A stretch of DNA of 64,000 nt from Acidobacteriota bacterium (GCA_030697165.1 JAUYQQ010000022.1:496001-560000); one strand, 5' to 3'. Positions 15,835 through 25,034 are shown, numbered from the stretch's first letter. Notes: a model not told the origin generated them from the letters alone. Made by a program: numbers and translations.

Positions 15835-18255
15835 ATGCACACAAAGGCACGCCTTTTCCTGACGATCGGGCTGGTGGCCGGTTCGGTCAGCATCGGGCAG
15901 GTTTTCGCCCAGATTCCGTCCGATGTCGCCGCCGAGCTCGATCGCGCGCTGGCGCAGGTGGCCGACGCCCCGGCGGAACGTAACCCCACCGAGCGGGCCC
16001 GCCGGCTTGAACTGCTTGGCGACATCGAGGTCCGCGCCAACATGCTGGCGGCCGCGCGCGGCGCGTTTGAAGAAGCCACCAGCCTGCTGACCCAGAATGC
16101 GCCGCAGGATCGCGACCTGGGCCGCCTGGCCTTCAAGATGGCGAACGTGGCCCGGATCGACAAGCGCACGGCCGATGCCGAACGGTGGATGGATGTCGCC
16201 GTCGCCCGCCTGGCCGCCGGCGCGCCGACCAGTCCCGAGTACGCGGATGCGCTGATGGAAGTGGCCCGCGTCGCGACGGCGCGCAACGACACGGCACGGG
16301 CGGCGCAGGCCTATGCCACGGCGTACGAGGTGGTGTCGAAGATTCAGCCCGGCTCGGCGCGCGAAGCGCAGCTCGCCGAGATGATGGGCGACGGCGCCGT
16401 GCGCCGCAAGGACCTGGAAGAGGCCGACCGCTTCTATTCGCGCAGCCTGGCCGTGCTCGAAAGCTCGCAGCGCAACTCCATCGACTACGCGCGCGTCTCG
16501 AACGCGCTGGCGGTGGTCGCCGCGTCGCGCAACCAGGCGCCGCGGGCGCAAGGCCTCTACGAAACGTCGCTCAAGATCTACGAGGCGCAGCGGCCCGACA
16601 GCCTCGAGGTCTCGCAGATCCTGACCAACCTCGGCATCCTGCAGATGAACCGCGGCCAGCTGACCGCTGCCGAAACGATGTTCCGGCGGTCGCTCACCAT
16701 CAAGACCGCCCGCAAGGGTGCCCCTGAAGACCTGGGTACCACTCACGCCAACCTCGGACTCGTGCTGCTCGAACAGGGCCGGCTGGCCGATGCCGGCGCC
16801 GAGCTCAAGGCCGCCGTCGATCTGCGCCGCTCGCAGGCGCCGCCGCTCGAGATGGCGTCTTTGCTGACCAGCCTCGCTCGCATCGAGCGCCTGCGCGGGC
16901 GACCCGACACGGCCACGTCCGCCGCGCGCGAAGCGCTGGAGTTGCGCCGCGCGCAGCTGCCGCAGACATTGCTGGTGGCGGCCACCGCCACCGAGTTGGG
17001 CCTGGCGCGCGAGGCGGCCGGTGCCTGGGGCGAGGCGCTGCCACTGCACCGCGAGGCCCTCGCCATTCGCGAAAAGCTCCTGCCGACCTCGTCCGACGTC
17101 GCCGAATCACTCGAGCGCATCGCCATCGTCACGTCCAAGGGCAGCGATCCGATTGCCGCCCGCAATGCCTTCGAGCGTTCGGTCGAAGCGTGGAGCAAGG
17201 TCGCGCCCGGCTCGCTCGATCACGTGAACGTGGTTCACGAGCTCGGCAACTTCCTCGTCACGCGCGGTGATCCAGACGAGGGCCTGCGCCGGTTGCGCGA
17301 GGCCGTCAACCTGCTCGAGCAGTCGCGCGCGGCGCGGCCGGCCGGCACACTCGAAGCCCGGGCGCAGCTCGTGTCGCGCGTGCAGGCGTATTACGGCCGG
17401 CCCATTCGCATCCTCGCCGACCAGGGCAATGCCGGCGAGTCGTTCACGTTGCTGGACCACATGCACGAGCGCCTGCGGCGTGCTCGCGGCGCGGCGGACG
17501 AGGGCCCGTCAGCGCTGGCGCCGCTCGACGCGCTGAAAGAGGGCCTTGAAGACGGCACGCTGATGATCGCCTTCAGCGTACAGCCCGAAGCGACCTATGC
17601 CTTCGTCGCGACTCGCGAATCGCCGATTCGCGTCTACCGCATCGACGAAAAGTCGGCCGCGCTCGACGAGCGCATCAAGCAGTTCGTGGAGCGCGTGCAG
17701 ACCCGGACCTCGACGCTGGCCTACCAGGTGCCGCTTGTGGCTGACGGCCGCGCGTTGTTCACGTTGCTGTTCGGGCAGTTCGAGAGTGATGCGATCCGCG
17801 CCGATCGCCTGCTGATCATCCCCGATGGTCCGCTCGACGCGCTGCCGTTCAGTGCCCTGGTCCGCAACCCCGGGGCCCGCGCCGCCTGGCAGTATCTCGT
17901 GGACTGGAAGCCGATGGTGTTTGCGCCATCTCTGACATCGGCCGCAGCGTGGAGCGGCAGCACCAGCGCGCCAGGCAGCGTCGGCCAGCTGTTTCCGACG
18001 GCCAGCGATCCCGGACCGGCCGACGCGAAACTCGTCGGGTCGGCTATGCCAGCCGGGGCGATCGTGTCGCTCTGGACGCCGGCGGAACGCGCGTCGGATG
18101 AGTTGGCAGAGCTGTTCAAGATGAGCCTCACCGCCGGCCGAGCGCGCGAGACCGCATTGCTGCGCGCCCAGCGCGTGATGCGCGACGAGCGCGGCCGTAC
18201 GCACCCGGCATACTGGGCGGCGTTCCGTTACTACGGCGCTCGCGGGATGAAATAG
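15835..18255 (+). CDS. Secreted TPR protein with an internally deleted CHAT domain
   Basis: 806 residues. A signal peptide (LFLTIGLVAGSVSIGQVFAQ) is followed by about 500 residues of tetratricopeptide repeats (for example TNLGILQMNRGQLTAAETMF, then ANLGLVLLEQGRLADAG). The C-terminal part is CHAT-like: LLIIPDGPLDALPFSALVRN (about 658-677), VFAPSLTSA, then AGAIVSLWTPAERASDEL (about 740) and HPAYWAAFRYYG. CHAT proteases carry a catalytic His and Cys between PSLTS and VSLW. Here that stretch is only about 45 residues long and contains neither, so the domain should be proteolytically dead. ATG at 15835 chosen for its signal peptide and promoter. Confidence 0.8.
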   Translation: MHTKARLFLTIGLVAGSVSIGQVFAQIPSDVAAELDRALAQVADAPAERNPTERARRLELLGDIEVRANMLAAARGAFEEATSLLTQNAPQDRDLGRLAFKMANVARIDKRTADAERWMDVAVARLAAGAPTSPEYADALMEVARVATARNDTARAAQAYATAYEVVSKIQPGSAREAQLAEMMGDGAVRRKDLEEADRFYSRSLAVLESSQRNSIDYARVSNALAVVAASRNQAPRAQGLYETSLKIYEAQRPDSLEVSQILTNLGILQMNRGQLTAAETMFRRSLTIKTARKGAPEDLGTTHANLGLVLLEQGRLADAGAELKAAVDLRRSQAPPLEMASLLTSLARIERLRGRPDTATSAAREALELRRAQLPQTLLVAATATELGLAREAAGAWGEALPLHREALAIREKLLPTSSDVAESLERIAIVTSKGSDPIAARNAFERSVEAWSKVAPGSLDHVNVVHELGNFLVTRGDPDEGLRRLREAVNLLEQSRAARPAGTLEARAQLVSRVQAYYGRPIRILADQGNAGESFTLLDHMHERLRRARGAADEGPSALAPLDALKEGLEDGTLMIAFSVQPEATYAFVATRESPIRVYRIDEKSAALDERIKQFVERVQTRTSTLAYQVPLVADGRALFTLLFGQFESDAIRADRLLIIPDGPLDALPFSALVRNPGARAAWQYLVDWKPMVFAPSLTSAAAWSGSTSAPGSVGQLFPTASDPGPADAKLVGSAMPAGAIVSLWTPAERASDELAELFKMSLTAGRARETALLRAQRVMRDERGRTHPAYWAAFRYYGARGMK

Positions 18256-18365
18256 GGCTAGGGTGCCTAGGGTGCCTAGGGTGCCTGAAGTGCCTAAAGT
18301 GCCGACGGCCTGCTCAACATTAGCACCCTGGGCACGTTAGGCACCCCAGGCACCCCTTAGGCACC
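18256..18365. repeat. Palindromic repeat with 9-nt GGTGCCTAG iterons
   Basis: Four tandem GGTGCCTAG-like units form the left arm, followed by inverted GGCACC units forming the right arm, around an unpaired centre. It begins directly after the TPR/CHAT stop codon. A tandem-only relative lies at 62911 and a short version at the fdhD 5' end. Confidence 0.8.
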
Positions 18366-18418
18366 GTATTTTTCAGGTATGGCGTTTGCTTTCTCATTCG
18401 AGAGAAGTGACAAACACC

Positions 18419-20428
18419 ATGACCGCCCGCGTTGTTCCTCGCGTCCTTCTCGTCCTCCTCAGCATCGCTGCCGTGGCGACCGGGTACGCGATCTGGCAGA
18501 TCAAGGCCGACGTGGATCGCGCCACGGCACGTCTCACGCTGGATCCGGGTCCTGTGTCGACCGTGATCTTCGATGCGCAGGACCGGCCGATCTCCGCGCT
18601 CTACCGTGAGCATCGCCTCCCGGTGTCGCTGGAAGAGATGTCGGATGACCTGGTCCAGGCCGTGCTCGTGACCGAAGATCGCCGGTTTTTCGAGCACGAT
18701 GGCATCGATCGCCGGCGGATCCTGGCATCGATGGTGACCAACCTTCGCGAAGGCCGAATCACACAGGGGGCCAGCACCATCTCTCAGCAGTTGGCGCGGG
18801 CGACCGGGCTCGATCGCAGCCGCACCTACAGCCGTAAGCTGCGCGAGGTGTGGCTGGCGCAGCGGCTCGAAAAGAAATACGGCAAGAAGGCCATCCTGCA
18901 GGCGTATCTCAATCACGTCTACCTGGGCGACGGCTACTACGGCGTCGAGGCGGCCTCGCTCGGCTACTTCGCGAAGCCGGCGGCGAAGCTGACGGCCGCG
19001 GAATCGGCAACCCTGGCGGCGCTCATCAGCCGGCCGTCGGGCTATACGCTGCGCCGCACGCCGGCGCGCATCCGCGACCGGCGCGACTGGGTGCTGCGGC
19101 AGATGTTCGAGGCGCGCTATCTCGACCCGGCTGAGTTCGGCACCGCGATCGCCACGCCGGTCAACTCCACGCTGGCCAGTGCCGCCGTGCGCGCGTCGAT
19201 TGATCCGTCAGCCGTAACCCAGGGCCCGTACTTCGTCAGCCTGGTCACCGAGGAGCTGTATCACCAGTTCGGCGTCACGAAGGCGCTCACCGGTGGACTG
19301 CGCGTCTATACGACGCTCGATACCGATGTGCAGCAGTTTGCGGAGGCGGCGGTCGCGAAGCGGCTGACCGAACTTGACCGGCAGGGCACGGCGGGCGAGC
19401 CGCTGCAGGCGGCGCTCGTGGCCATGGAGCCGACGACCGGCTACGTCCGCGCCATCGTCGGCGGCCGCGATTTCACCGAGAGCCCCTTCAATCGGGCGAC
19501 CCAGGCCAGGCGCCAGCCAGGCTCGGCGTTCAAGCCATTCGTGTTCGCGGCGGCGCTCGAGGCGGGCTTCTCACCCGGCACCACCCTTGACGGCCTGGAC
19601 GCGACTATCGACTCGGCGCAGGGCGCGTACTTGCCCGGCGGCGAGCACGAGGTGGATTCGACGACGTTGCGGTCGGCGCTGATGTCGTCGAGCAACCGCG
19701 CGGCCGTGCACCTGATGCAGCGCGTTGGCGTGCGCTCGACCGTCGACCTGGCGACTCGCGTCGGCCTCGAAGAGATGCCGGCCGTGCCGTCGCTGGCGCT
19801 CGGCACCGGCGAGGTCAGCCTGCTCGACCTGACTTCTGCTTACACGGCGTTCGCCAATGGCGGCGTGCTGCAGCCGCCGGTGCTGATCCGGCGCATCGAA
19901 GATCGCGACGGCCGGGTCTTGTTTCGCGCCGACGAGCAGGGCCGCCGCGTCTTCAGCGAGTCAACGGCGTTCCTGATGTCGTCGATGCTGTCGGACGTGG
20001 TCGATCACGGCACCGGCTACGGCGCGCGCCGGGACGGCTTCCGCCTGCCGGCCGCCGGGAAGACCGGCAGCACCGACGATCATGCCGACGCGTGGTTCGT
20101 CGGGTTTACCTCGCGCCTGGCTGCCGGCGTGTGGATCGGCTTCGATCGGCCGCAGCCGATCATGCGCCGCGGCTTCGCGAGCGTGGTCGCGGTGCCGGTG
20201 TGGTCCGGCTTCATGAAGGCGGCGACGGTGGGGAACAAGGCGGAGTGGATGACAAGGCCGGCGGGCATCAGCCGCATTCGGCGCTGCCAGGAATCGGGCG
20301 CGCTGGCGACGGATTATTGCGAGTTGCACGGCGCGGTCGCCGACGACCTGGTCGCCATCGGCCGCGCGCCGGACCTGTGCCCGCTGCAGCACTCCGCGTC
20401 GAGCGCACCGCCACCGCCGCAGAACTGA
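18419..20428 (+). CDS. Class A penicillin-binding protein (PBP1A family)
   Basis: 669-residue bifunctional peptidoglycan synthase. An N-terminal membrane anchor (VLLVLLSIAAVATGYAIW) precedes a GT51 transglycosylase domain with AVLVTEDRRFFEHDGID and GASTISQQLARATG. The transpeptidase domain has the SxxK serine in QPGSAFKPFVF, SxN in SSSNRAAVH and KTG in AAGKTGSTDDHADAW. It polymerises and crosslinks lipid II in the periplasm. I prefer ATG 18419; an in-frame ATG 33 nt upstream is possible. Confidence 0.93.
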   Translation: MTARVVPRVLLVLLSIAAVATGYAIWQIKADVDRATARLTLDPGPVSTVIFDAQDRPISALYREHRLPVSLEEMSDDLVQAVLVTEDRRFFEHDGIDRRRILASMVTNLREGRITQGASTISQQLARATGLDRSRTYSRKLREVWLAQRLEKKYGKKAILQAYLNHVYLGDGYYGVEAASLGYFAKPAAKLTAAESATLAALISRPSGYTLRRTPARIRDRRDWVLRQMFEARYLDPAEFGTAIATPVNSTLASAAVRASIDPSAVTQGPYFVSLVTEELYHQFGVTKALTGGLRVYTTLDTDVQQFAEAAVAKRLTELDRQGTAGEPLQAALVAMEPTTGYVRAIVGGRDFTESPFNRATQARRQPGSAFKPFVFAAALEAGFSPGTTLDGLDATIDSAQGAYLPGGEHEVDSTTLRSALMSSSNRAAVHLMQRVGVRSTVDLATRVGLEEMPAVPSLALGTGEVSLLDLTSAYTAFANGGVLQPPVLIRRIEDRDGRVLFRADEQGRRVFSESTAFLMSSMLSDVVDHGTGYGARRDGFRLPAAGKTGSTDDHADAWFVGFTSRLAAGVWIGFDRPQPIMRRGFASVVAVPVWSGFMKAATVGNKAEWMTRPAGISRIRRCQESGALATDYCELHGAVADDLVAIGRAPDLCPLQHSASSAPPPPQN

Positions 20429-20451
20429 GCGCGGGAACGCCGCTTTAGGGG

Positions 20452-20667
20452 CTAGGCCGGAACGACGACGTACTCGGCAAAGGACGTGGACGCGGGAACC
20501 GGCAGCTTGTCTTCGATGAGGCCATCCACATGCATTTGGATGGCCTCGTACATCCGCCGTTCGGTCTGCTCCCGTGTCGCCCCGGTGGCGACGCAGCCTG
20601 GCAAGTCTGGCGAATACGCCGAGAAGTTTCCGCCGGCCGTTTCGATGACGATCAGGAATCGATGCAT
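20452..20667 (-). CDS. hicB: HicB-family antitoxin
   Basis: 71 residues with the partial RNase H-like HicB fold: FLIVIETAGGNFSAYSPDLP, GCVATGATREQTERRMYEAI, HVDGLIEDKLPVP. It lacks an obvious C-terminal DNA-binding domain, as in short HicB proteins. It lies 2 nt downstream of hicA, a toxin-first order. It neutralises the HicA mRNA interferase. Confidence 0.85.
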   Translation of the reverse strand: MHRFLIVIETAGGNFSAYSPDLPGCVATGATREQTERRMYEAIQMHVDGLIEDKLPVPASTSFAEYVVVPA

Positions 20668-20669
20668 GC

Positions 20670-20855
20670 TTAACCCTTGAGCCCCGCCTGCTTCAGAATT
20701 GCCTGGCGCCAGGTCGTCCGATGGTGCCCAGCGATGGTGACGCGCCCGGTCTTGGTCGGGTGCTTGAACTGCCGGTGACTGCCCTTGGTCGCCACCTCGC
20801 GCCAGCCGTCGGCCTCGATCAGCTTGATGGCCTCACGTACCTTCGGCACGTGCAT
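20670..20855 (-). CDS. hicA: HicA-family toxin (mRNA interferase)
   Basis: 61 residues with the double-stranded RNA-binding-like HicA fold: KVREAIKLIEADGWREVATK, then the catalytic-histidine motif GSHRQFKHP, then KTGRVTIAGHH. It cleaves mRNA at the ribosome when not bound by HicB. The ATG at 20855 gives the longest form, but a GTG at 20849 is preceded by TAAGAT with a 6-nt spacer and gives the more typical N-terminus (PKVREAIKLIE), so the true start may be there. Confidence 0.87.
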   Translation of the reverse strand: MHVPKVREAIKLIEADGWREVATKGSHRQFKHPTKTGRVTIAGHHRTTWRQAILKQAGLKG

Positions 20856-20861
20856 ATCTTA
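20856..20861 (-). promoter_or_regulatory. Putative -10 box TAAGAT for hicAB
   Basis: TAAGAT ends 6 nt before a GTG at 20849 and 0 nt before the ATG at 20855; the spacing favours GTG initiation on a leaderless mRNA. Confidence 0.35.
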
Positions 20862-20943
20862 TATGACCACACCCCAGTTTGCCCCTCCATCGAGCACTGC
20901 CATCGCCCCAGAACCTGAGAGCTGAACCGCGCGCAGAGCGCCT

Positions 20944-21357
20944 TTGAGGCTCATAGTCGGATCGTGTGCGTTGCTGACCCTCATGGCGAATGGGCCGGTA
21001 AGCGCGATGCAAAAGAGCCGAACCATTTACTTCGCACCATCGCCTCCTATTGTCGAGCGCCTCCTGCCGGGCGATGAGATCGTCGTCATCCAGAAGGCGC
21101 TGACGACACCGTTCGTGCCGTCACCGAGCGCCCGTGAATCTTTCGACGCAGAGATCCGGCGCCTCGCCGGTTCGTCCGGACGGCTCGAATCTGTCGTGAG
21201 TTCGGATGGCGGCCGCGTGTGGCCGTTGCCGAGCAACTTGATCGGCCGCCAGCTCGCCGAAGTTACCGCGGCGTTGGTGGTTAGAATTCCGGGACGGGGT
21301 GGAGTTCAAGAAAGGGACACACGAATCTGTCGAGCGCGAGCCTGGTCTTGCTTATAG
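20944..21357 (+). CDS. Uncharacterised small exported protein
   Basis: 137 residues. A hydrophobic N-terminus (LIVGSCALLTLMANGPVSA) looks like a signal peptide, followed by RTIYFAPSPPIVERLLPGDE and a run of mixed residues. The last 25 or so residues (RGGVQERDTRICRARAWSCL) look unlike a natural C-terminus, and a downstream alternative frame encodes a membrane segment, so a frameshift is possible. No family recognised. Confidence 0.45.
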   Translation: MRLIVGSCALLTLMANGPVSAMQKSRTIYFAPSPPIVERLLPGDEIVVIQKALTTPFVPSPSARESFDAEIRRLAGSSGRLESVVSSDGGRVWPLPSNLIGRQLAEVTAALVVRIPGRGGVQERDTRICRARAWSCL

Positions 21358-21431
21358 TGCTCGCAATCGTGGTCGTGACTGTCATAGCCGCGCTTGCTGC
21401 GATGGCAACGGGCAACTACGACGTGCCCTGA
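21288..21431 (+). other. Out-of-frame transmembrane-coding tail after the small exported gene
   Basis: In a different frame from the preceding gene, this stretch reads into NLSSASLVLLIVLAIVVVTV and IAALAAMATGNYDVP before a TGA. It has no start codon of its own. It could be the lost C-terminus of the 20944 gene after a frameshift, or chance. The rest of 21358-21582 shows only a GGGCAAGCGCCAGCCTCGCA-type GC-rich tract. Confidence 0.3.
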
Positions 21432-21582
21432 CCGTCGCGCGGGAGGCGAGCGGCCGGCCTATTCGTGCAGGGGCAGGGCAAGCGCCAGCCTCGCAGGCGC
21501 CAGGCGACTCTCCATGGCCGCCGCATTGAGTTGATATCTGCCGCTTCTGCGGCTAGGCTTAGGCCTTTGTGAGGCGGCCTTC

Positions 21583-22386
21583 ATGCAGGTGATTCCGGTA
21601 ACGGCCGTTCACCGTGGCTTCGGGACAACGTCCCGCAAAGACACGTGGTGGGCGGCACCTCTCGGTGTTTTCATCGGTCTCTCGGCCTTCGTTGTTTACG
21701 CCACGTGGGCGGCGTTCCAGGGTGAGCATTACCACTACGGACCGTACCTCTCGCCGTTCTATGCGCCAGAGTTGTGGGGGGAGTCGCAGCATGCCTGGTT
21801 CGGCCCGAGGCCCGGCTGGTGGCCCGCGGTCATCCCGTTCTCGCCGGCGCTGCTGATTCTGCCGTTCCCGGGCGGGTTCCGCTTCACCTGCTATTACTAC
21901 CGCGGCGCCTACTACAAGGCGTTCTGGGCCGACCCGCCGTCGTGCGCGGTGGGCGAGCCGCGCAAGAGTTACCTCGGCGAGAACTCGTTTCCGCTGATCC
22001 TGCAGAACGCCCACCGCTTCTTCATGTGGGTGGCGATCGTCTTCATCGGCTTCCTGGCCTACGACGTCTGGGTGGCCATGTGGTTCACCAACCCCGTGAC
22101 CGGCGCCAGGGAGTTCGGCATCGGCGTCGGCACCGTCGTGCTCGCCGTCAACGTCGGCCTGCTCGCCAGCTATACCTGGGGCTGCCACGTGCTTCGCCAC
22201 ATCGTCGGCGGGTTCAAGGACGAGGTCTCGAAGTCGCCGGCCTGCGACATGGCGTACTCGTGCGTGACCAGCCTGAACGTGCGCCACCAGTTGTTCGCGT
22301 GGTGCAGCCTGTTCTCGGTGATGGGGGCGGATGTCTACGTCCGCCTCTGCTCGATGGGCTACATCACGGATCTGAGGCTCTTTTAG
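21583..22386 (+). CDS. sdhC: Succinate dehydrogenase membrane anchor subunit (Sdh1-like)
   Basis: 267 residues with about five hydrophobic helices (APLGVFIGLSAFVVYATWAA, FFMWVAIVFIGFLAYDVWVA, GIGVGTVVLAVNVGLLASY). It precedes sdhA-sdhB with no second anchor gene. The organisation and residues (C103 in FTCYYYRGAYYKAFWADPPS, C121, H144 in NAHRFF, C201/H202) resemble the mycobacterial Sdh1 anchor, for which a membrane-embedded Rieske-type 2Fe-2S cluster has been described. Assignment of ligands here is inference. The start has GAGG about 9 nt upstream. Confidence 0.82.
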   Translation: MQVIPVTAVHRGFGTTSRKDTWWAAPLGVFIGLSAFVVYATWAAFQGEHYHYGPYLSPFYAPELWGESQHAWFGPRPGWWPAVIPFSPALLILPFPGGFRFTCYYYRGAYYKAFWADPPSCAVGEPRKSYLGENSFPLILQNAHRFFMWVAIVFIGFLAYDVWVAMWFTNPVTGAREFGIGVGTVVLAVNVGLLASYTWGCHVLRHIVGGFKDEVSKSPACDMAYSCVTSLNVRHQLFAWCSLFSVMGADVYVRLCSMGYITDLRLF

Positions 22387-22459
22387 TGGTGCGCCAAGAC
22401 GCTTCCCCCTGCGGCCGCTCCGTTGTCGCGACCGTGCTCTCTTACGCGAGGTCCCTGTA

Positions 22460-24277
22460 ATGGCGGCCCACGCAACTTACTCCTACGACGTCCTGGTGAT
22501 CGGGGCGGGCGGCGCGGGTCTGCGCGCGGCGATTGAAGCGGCGGGCGCGGGCGTCTCGGTCGGCCTGATCTGCAAGTCGCTGCTCGGCAAAGCCCACACC
22601 GTGATGGCCGAAGGCGGCATGGCTGCGGCCATGGCCCACAACGACGATCGCGACAGCTGGAAGGTGCACTTTGCCGACACCATGCGTGGCGGCCAATACG
22701 TCAACAACTGGCGCATGGCCGAGATTCACGCCAAGGAGGCGCCCGACCGCGTCCGCGAGCTCGAGGCCTGGGGCGCGGTGTTCGACAGAACGCCAGACGG
22801 CCGCATCAACCAGCGCAACTTCGGTGGCCACCGCTATCCGCGCCTGGCCCACGTTGGCGATCGCACCGGCCTGGAGCTGATCCGCACGCTTCAGGATCAC
22901 ACTACTTATCTCGGTGTCACCGTGCACATGGAGCACACGGTGATCGAGCTGATCCTGGACGGGGGGCGCGCGGCCGGTGTGCTGGCGTACGACCGCGAGC
23001 GCGGCCGCTTCCACGTGTTCTCGGCCAAGGCCATCGTCATGGCCACCGGTGGCGCGGGTCGTGCCTACAAAATCACCAGCAACAGTTGGGAAGGCACCGG
23101 CGACGGCCACGCCCTGGCGTATCGAGCCGGCGCTGAGCTGATCGACATGGAGTTCATCCAGTTCCACCCCACGGGCATGGTGTGGCCGCCGAGCGTGCGC
23201 GGCATCCTGGTGACCGAGGGCGTGCGTGGCGAGGGCGGCGTACTGCGCAATAGCGAAGGCCGCCGCTTCATGTTCGACGACATCCCCGACAACTACAAGC
23301 CGCAGACCGCCGCCGATCCCGAAGAGGGCTGGCGCTACGTCATGCAGGACAAGACCGCGCGGCGTCCGCCAGAGCTGCTGACCCGCGACCACGTGGCTCG
23401 CTGCATCAACCGCGAGGTGAAGGCCGGCCGCGGCTCACCCCACGGCGGCGTGTTCCTCGACATCGCGTGGATCAAGGAGAAGATCTCCGACGCGCCTGGC
23501 CACATCAAGCGCAAGCTGCCGAGCATGTACCACCAGTTCAAGGAACTGGCCGACCTCGACATTACGACGACGCCGATGGAAGTGGGCCCGACGACGCACT
23601 ACATCATGGGCGGGATCAAGGTGGACGCCGACTCGCAGGAGTCGACCATTCCGGGCCTGTTCGCGGCAGGGGAGTGCGCGGCCGGCATCAACGGCGCCAA
23701 CCGCCTGGGCGGCAACTCGCTGTCGGACCTGATCGTGTTCGGCAAGCGGGCGGGTGAGTACGCCGCGCAGTTGGCGCGCAAGAGCGCCCAGCCCAAGGTG
23801 GATGATGGCGCGGTGGAGCGCGCGCTCAAGGCATCGCTCGAGCCGTTCGAGCGCGGCAGCGCCGGCGAGAATCCCTACAAGGTGCAGCAGGACCTGCAGG
23901 AGGCCATGCAGGAACTGGTCGGCATCGTCCGCAACGAAGAGGAGATGCAGGAAGCCGTGCAGAAGCTCGTCGGCTTCAACGAGCGCGCATCGCGCGCCGG
24001 CATCGACGGGCACCGCGAGTACAACTCGGGCTGGCACACCTGCATCGACCTGCGGAACCTGTTGGACTGCGCCGAGGCGATTGCCCGCTCGGCGATCGAG
24101 CGCAAAGAGAGCCGTGGCGGCCACTTCCGCGAGGACTATCCAGACAAGGTCGCCGAATTTGGCACCTTCAACATCGCGACGAAGCGTCAGCCGGACGGCT
24201 CGATGAAAGTGTCGCGCCTGCCGTTGAAGGAGATCCCGGCAGAGCTGAAGCAGGTCATCGAGGAGCAGAAGCAGTGA
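22460..24277 (+). CDS. sdhA: Succinate dehydrogenase/fumarate reductase flavoprotein subunit
   Basis: 605 residues. The N-terminal FAD Rossmann motif VLVIGAGGAGLRAAIEAAGA, the covalent-FAD histidine in KAHTVMAEGG, the substrate region EFIQFHPTGM, the catalytic arginine segment TEGVRGEGGVLRNSEGRRFM and GGIKVDADSQES are all present. It oxidises succinate to fumarate in the TCA cycle and feeds electrons to SdhB. It overlaps sdhB by 4 nt. Confidence 0.95.
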   Translation: MAAHATYSYDVLVIGAGGAGLRAAIEAAGAGVSVGLICKSLLGKAHTVMAEGGMAAAMAHNDDRDSWKVHFADTMRGGQYVNNWRMAEIHAKEAPDRVRELEAWGAVFDRTPDGRINQRNFGGHRYPRLAHVGDRTGLELIRTLQDHTTYLGVTVHMEHTVIELILDGGRAAGVLAYDRERGRFHVFSAKAIVMATGGAGRAYKITSNSWEGTGDGHALAYRAGAELIDMEFIQFHPTGMVWPPSVRGILVTEGVRGEGGVLRNSEGRRFMFDDIPDNYKPQTAADPEEGWRYVMQDKTARRPPELLTRDHVARCINREVKAGRGSPHGGVFLDIAWIKEKISDAPGHIKRKLPSMYHQFKELADLDITTTPMEVGPTTHYIMGGIKVDADSQESTIPGLFAAGECAAGINGANRLGGNSLSDLIVFGKRAGEYAAQLARKSAQPKVDDGAVERALKASLEPFERGSAGENPYKVQQDLQEAMQELVGIVRNEEEMQEAVQKLVGFNERASRAGIDGHREYNSGWHTCIDLRNLLDCAEAIARSAIERKESRGGHFREDYPDKVAEFGTFNIATKRQPDGSMKVSRLPLKEIPAELKQVIEEQKQ

Positions 24278-25020
24278 GCCAGGCCACTTTTCGCATTTGG
24301 CGCAGCGAGCCCGGCGGCGGCTCCGGCAAGTTTGTCGACTACACGACCGAGATTTCTGAAGGCATGGTCGTGCTCGACGCAGTTCACAAGGTGCAGGCGG
24401 AACAGGCGCCCGACCTGGCGTGCCGCTGGAACTGCAAGGCCGGCAAGTGCGGATCGTGCTCGGCCGAAATCAACGGCAAGCCGCGGCTGATGTGCATGAG
24501 CCGGCTCAACTCGCTTGACCTGAACGAGCCGGTGACGGTCGAGCCCATGCGCACCTTCCCGTTGATCAAGGACCTGGTCACCGACGTGTCGTGGAACTTC
24601 CGGGTGAAGAAGGGCCTGAAGAAGTTCAAGCCCCGCGCGCCCGACGCGCCCGACGGCACCTGGCGCATGGCGCAGCGGGACGTAGACCGGGTGCAGGAGT
24701 TCCGCAAGTGCATCGAGTGCTTCCTGTGCCAGGACGTGTGCCACGTGCTGCGCGACCACGACAAGCACGAGGAGTTCATCGGCCCGCGCTTCTTCGTCTA
24801 TTCCGCAGCCCTCGAAATGCACCCGCTCGACAGCGACGACCGGCTGCTGGACCTGAAGGACAAGAACAACATCGGCTACTGCAACATCACCAAGTGCTGC
24901 ACCAAGGTGTGCCCCGAGCACATCCACATCACCGATAATGCGATCATTCCATTGAAGGAGCGGGTCGTTGACCGCTTCTACGACCCGGTGACCCGGCTGT
25001 TGCGAATGATCACCGGTTAA
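24274..25020 (+). CDS. sdhB: Succinate dehydrogenase/fumarate reductase iron-sulfur subunit
   Basis: 248 residues. The N-terminal plant-type ferredoxin domain binds 2Fe-2S through CRWNCKAGKCGSCS and a downstream LMCMSR; the C-terminal domain has CIECFLCQDVCH and CNITKCCTKVCPEH for the 4Fe-4S and 3Fe-4S clusters. It carries electrons from SdhA to the membrane quinone site. GTG start at 24274 overlapping the sdhA stop; AGGAGCAG upstream. Confidence 0.95.
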   Translation: MSQATFRIWRSEPGGGSGKFVDYTTEISEGMVVLDAVHKVQAEQAPDLACRWNCKAGKCGSCSAEINGKPRLMCMSRLNSLDLNEPVTVEPMRTFPLIKDLVTDVSWNFRVKKGLKKFKPRAPDAPDGTWRMAQRDVDRVQEFRKCIECFLCQDVCHVLRDHDKHEEFIGPRFFVYSAALEMHPLDSDDRLLDLKDKNNIGYCNITKCCTKVCPEHIHITDNAIIPLKERVVDRFYDPVTRLLRMITG

Positions 25021-25034
25021 CCCAGGGAGGCTGC

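Noticed and set aside
20452-20855. Defence island around HicBA
   Set aside because: The toxin-antitoxin pair is isolated, with a PBP gene on one side and a small unknown and sdh on the other; no other defence genes are nearby.
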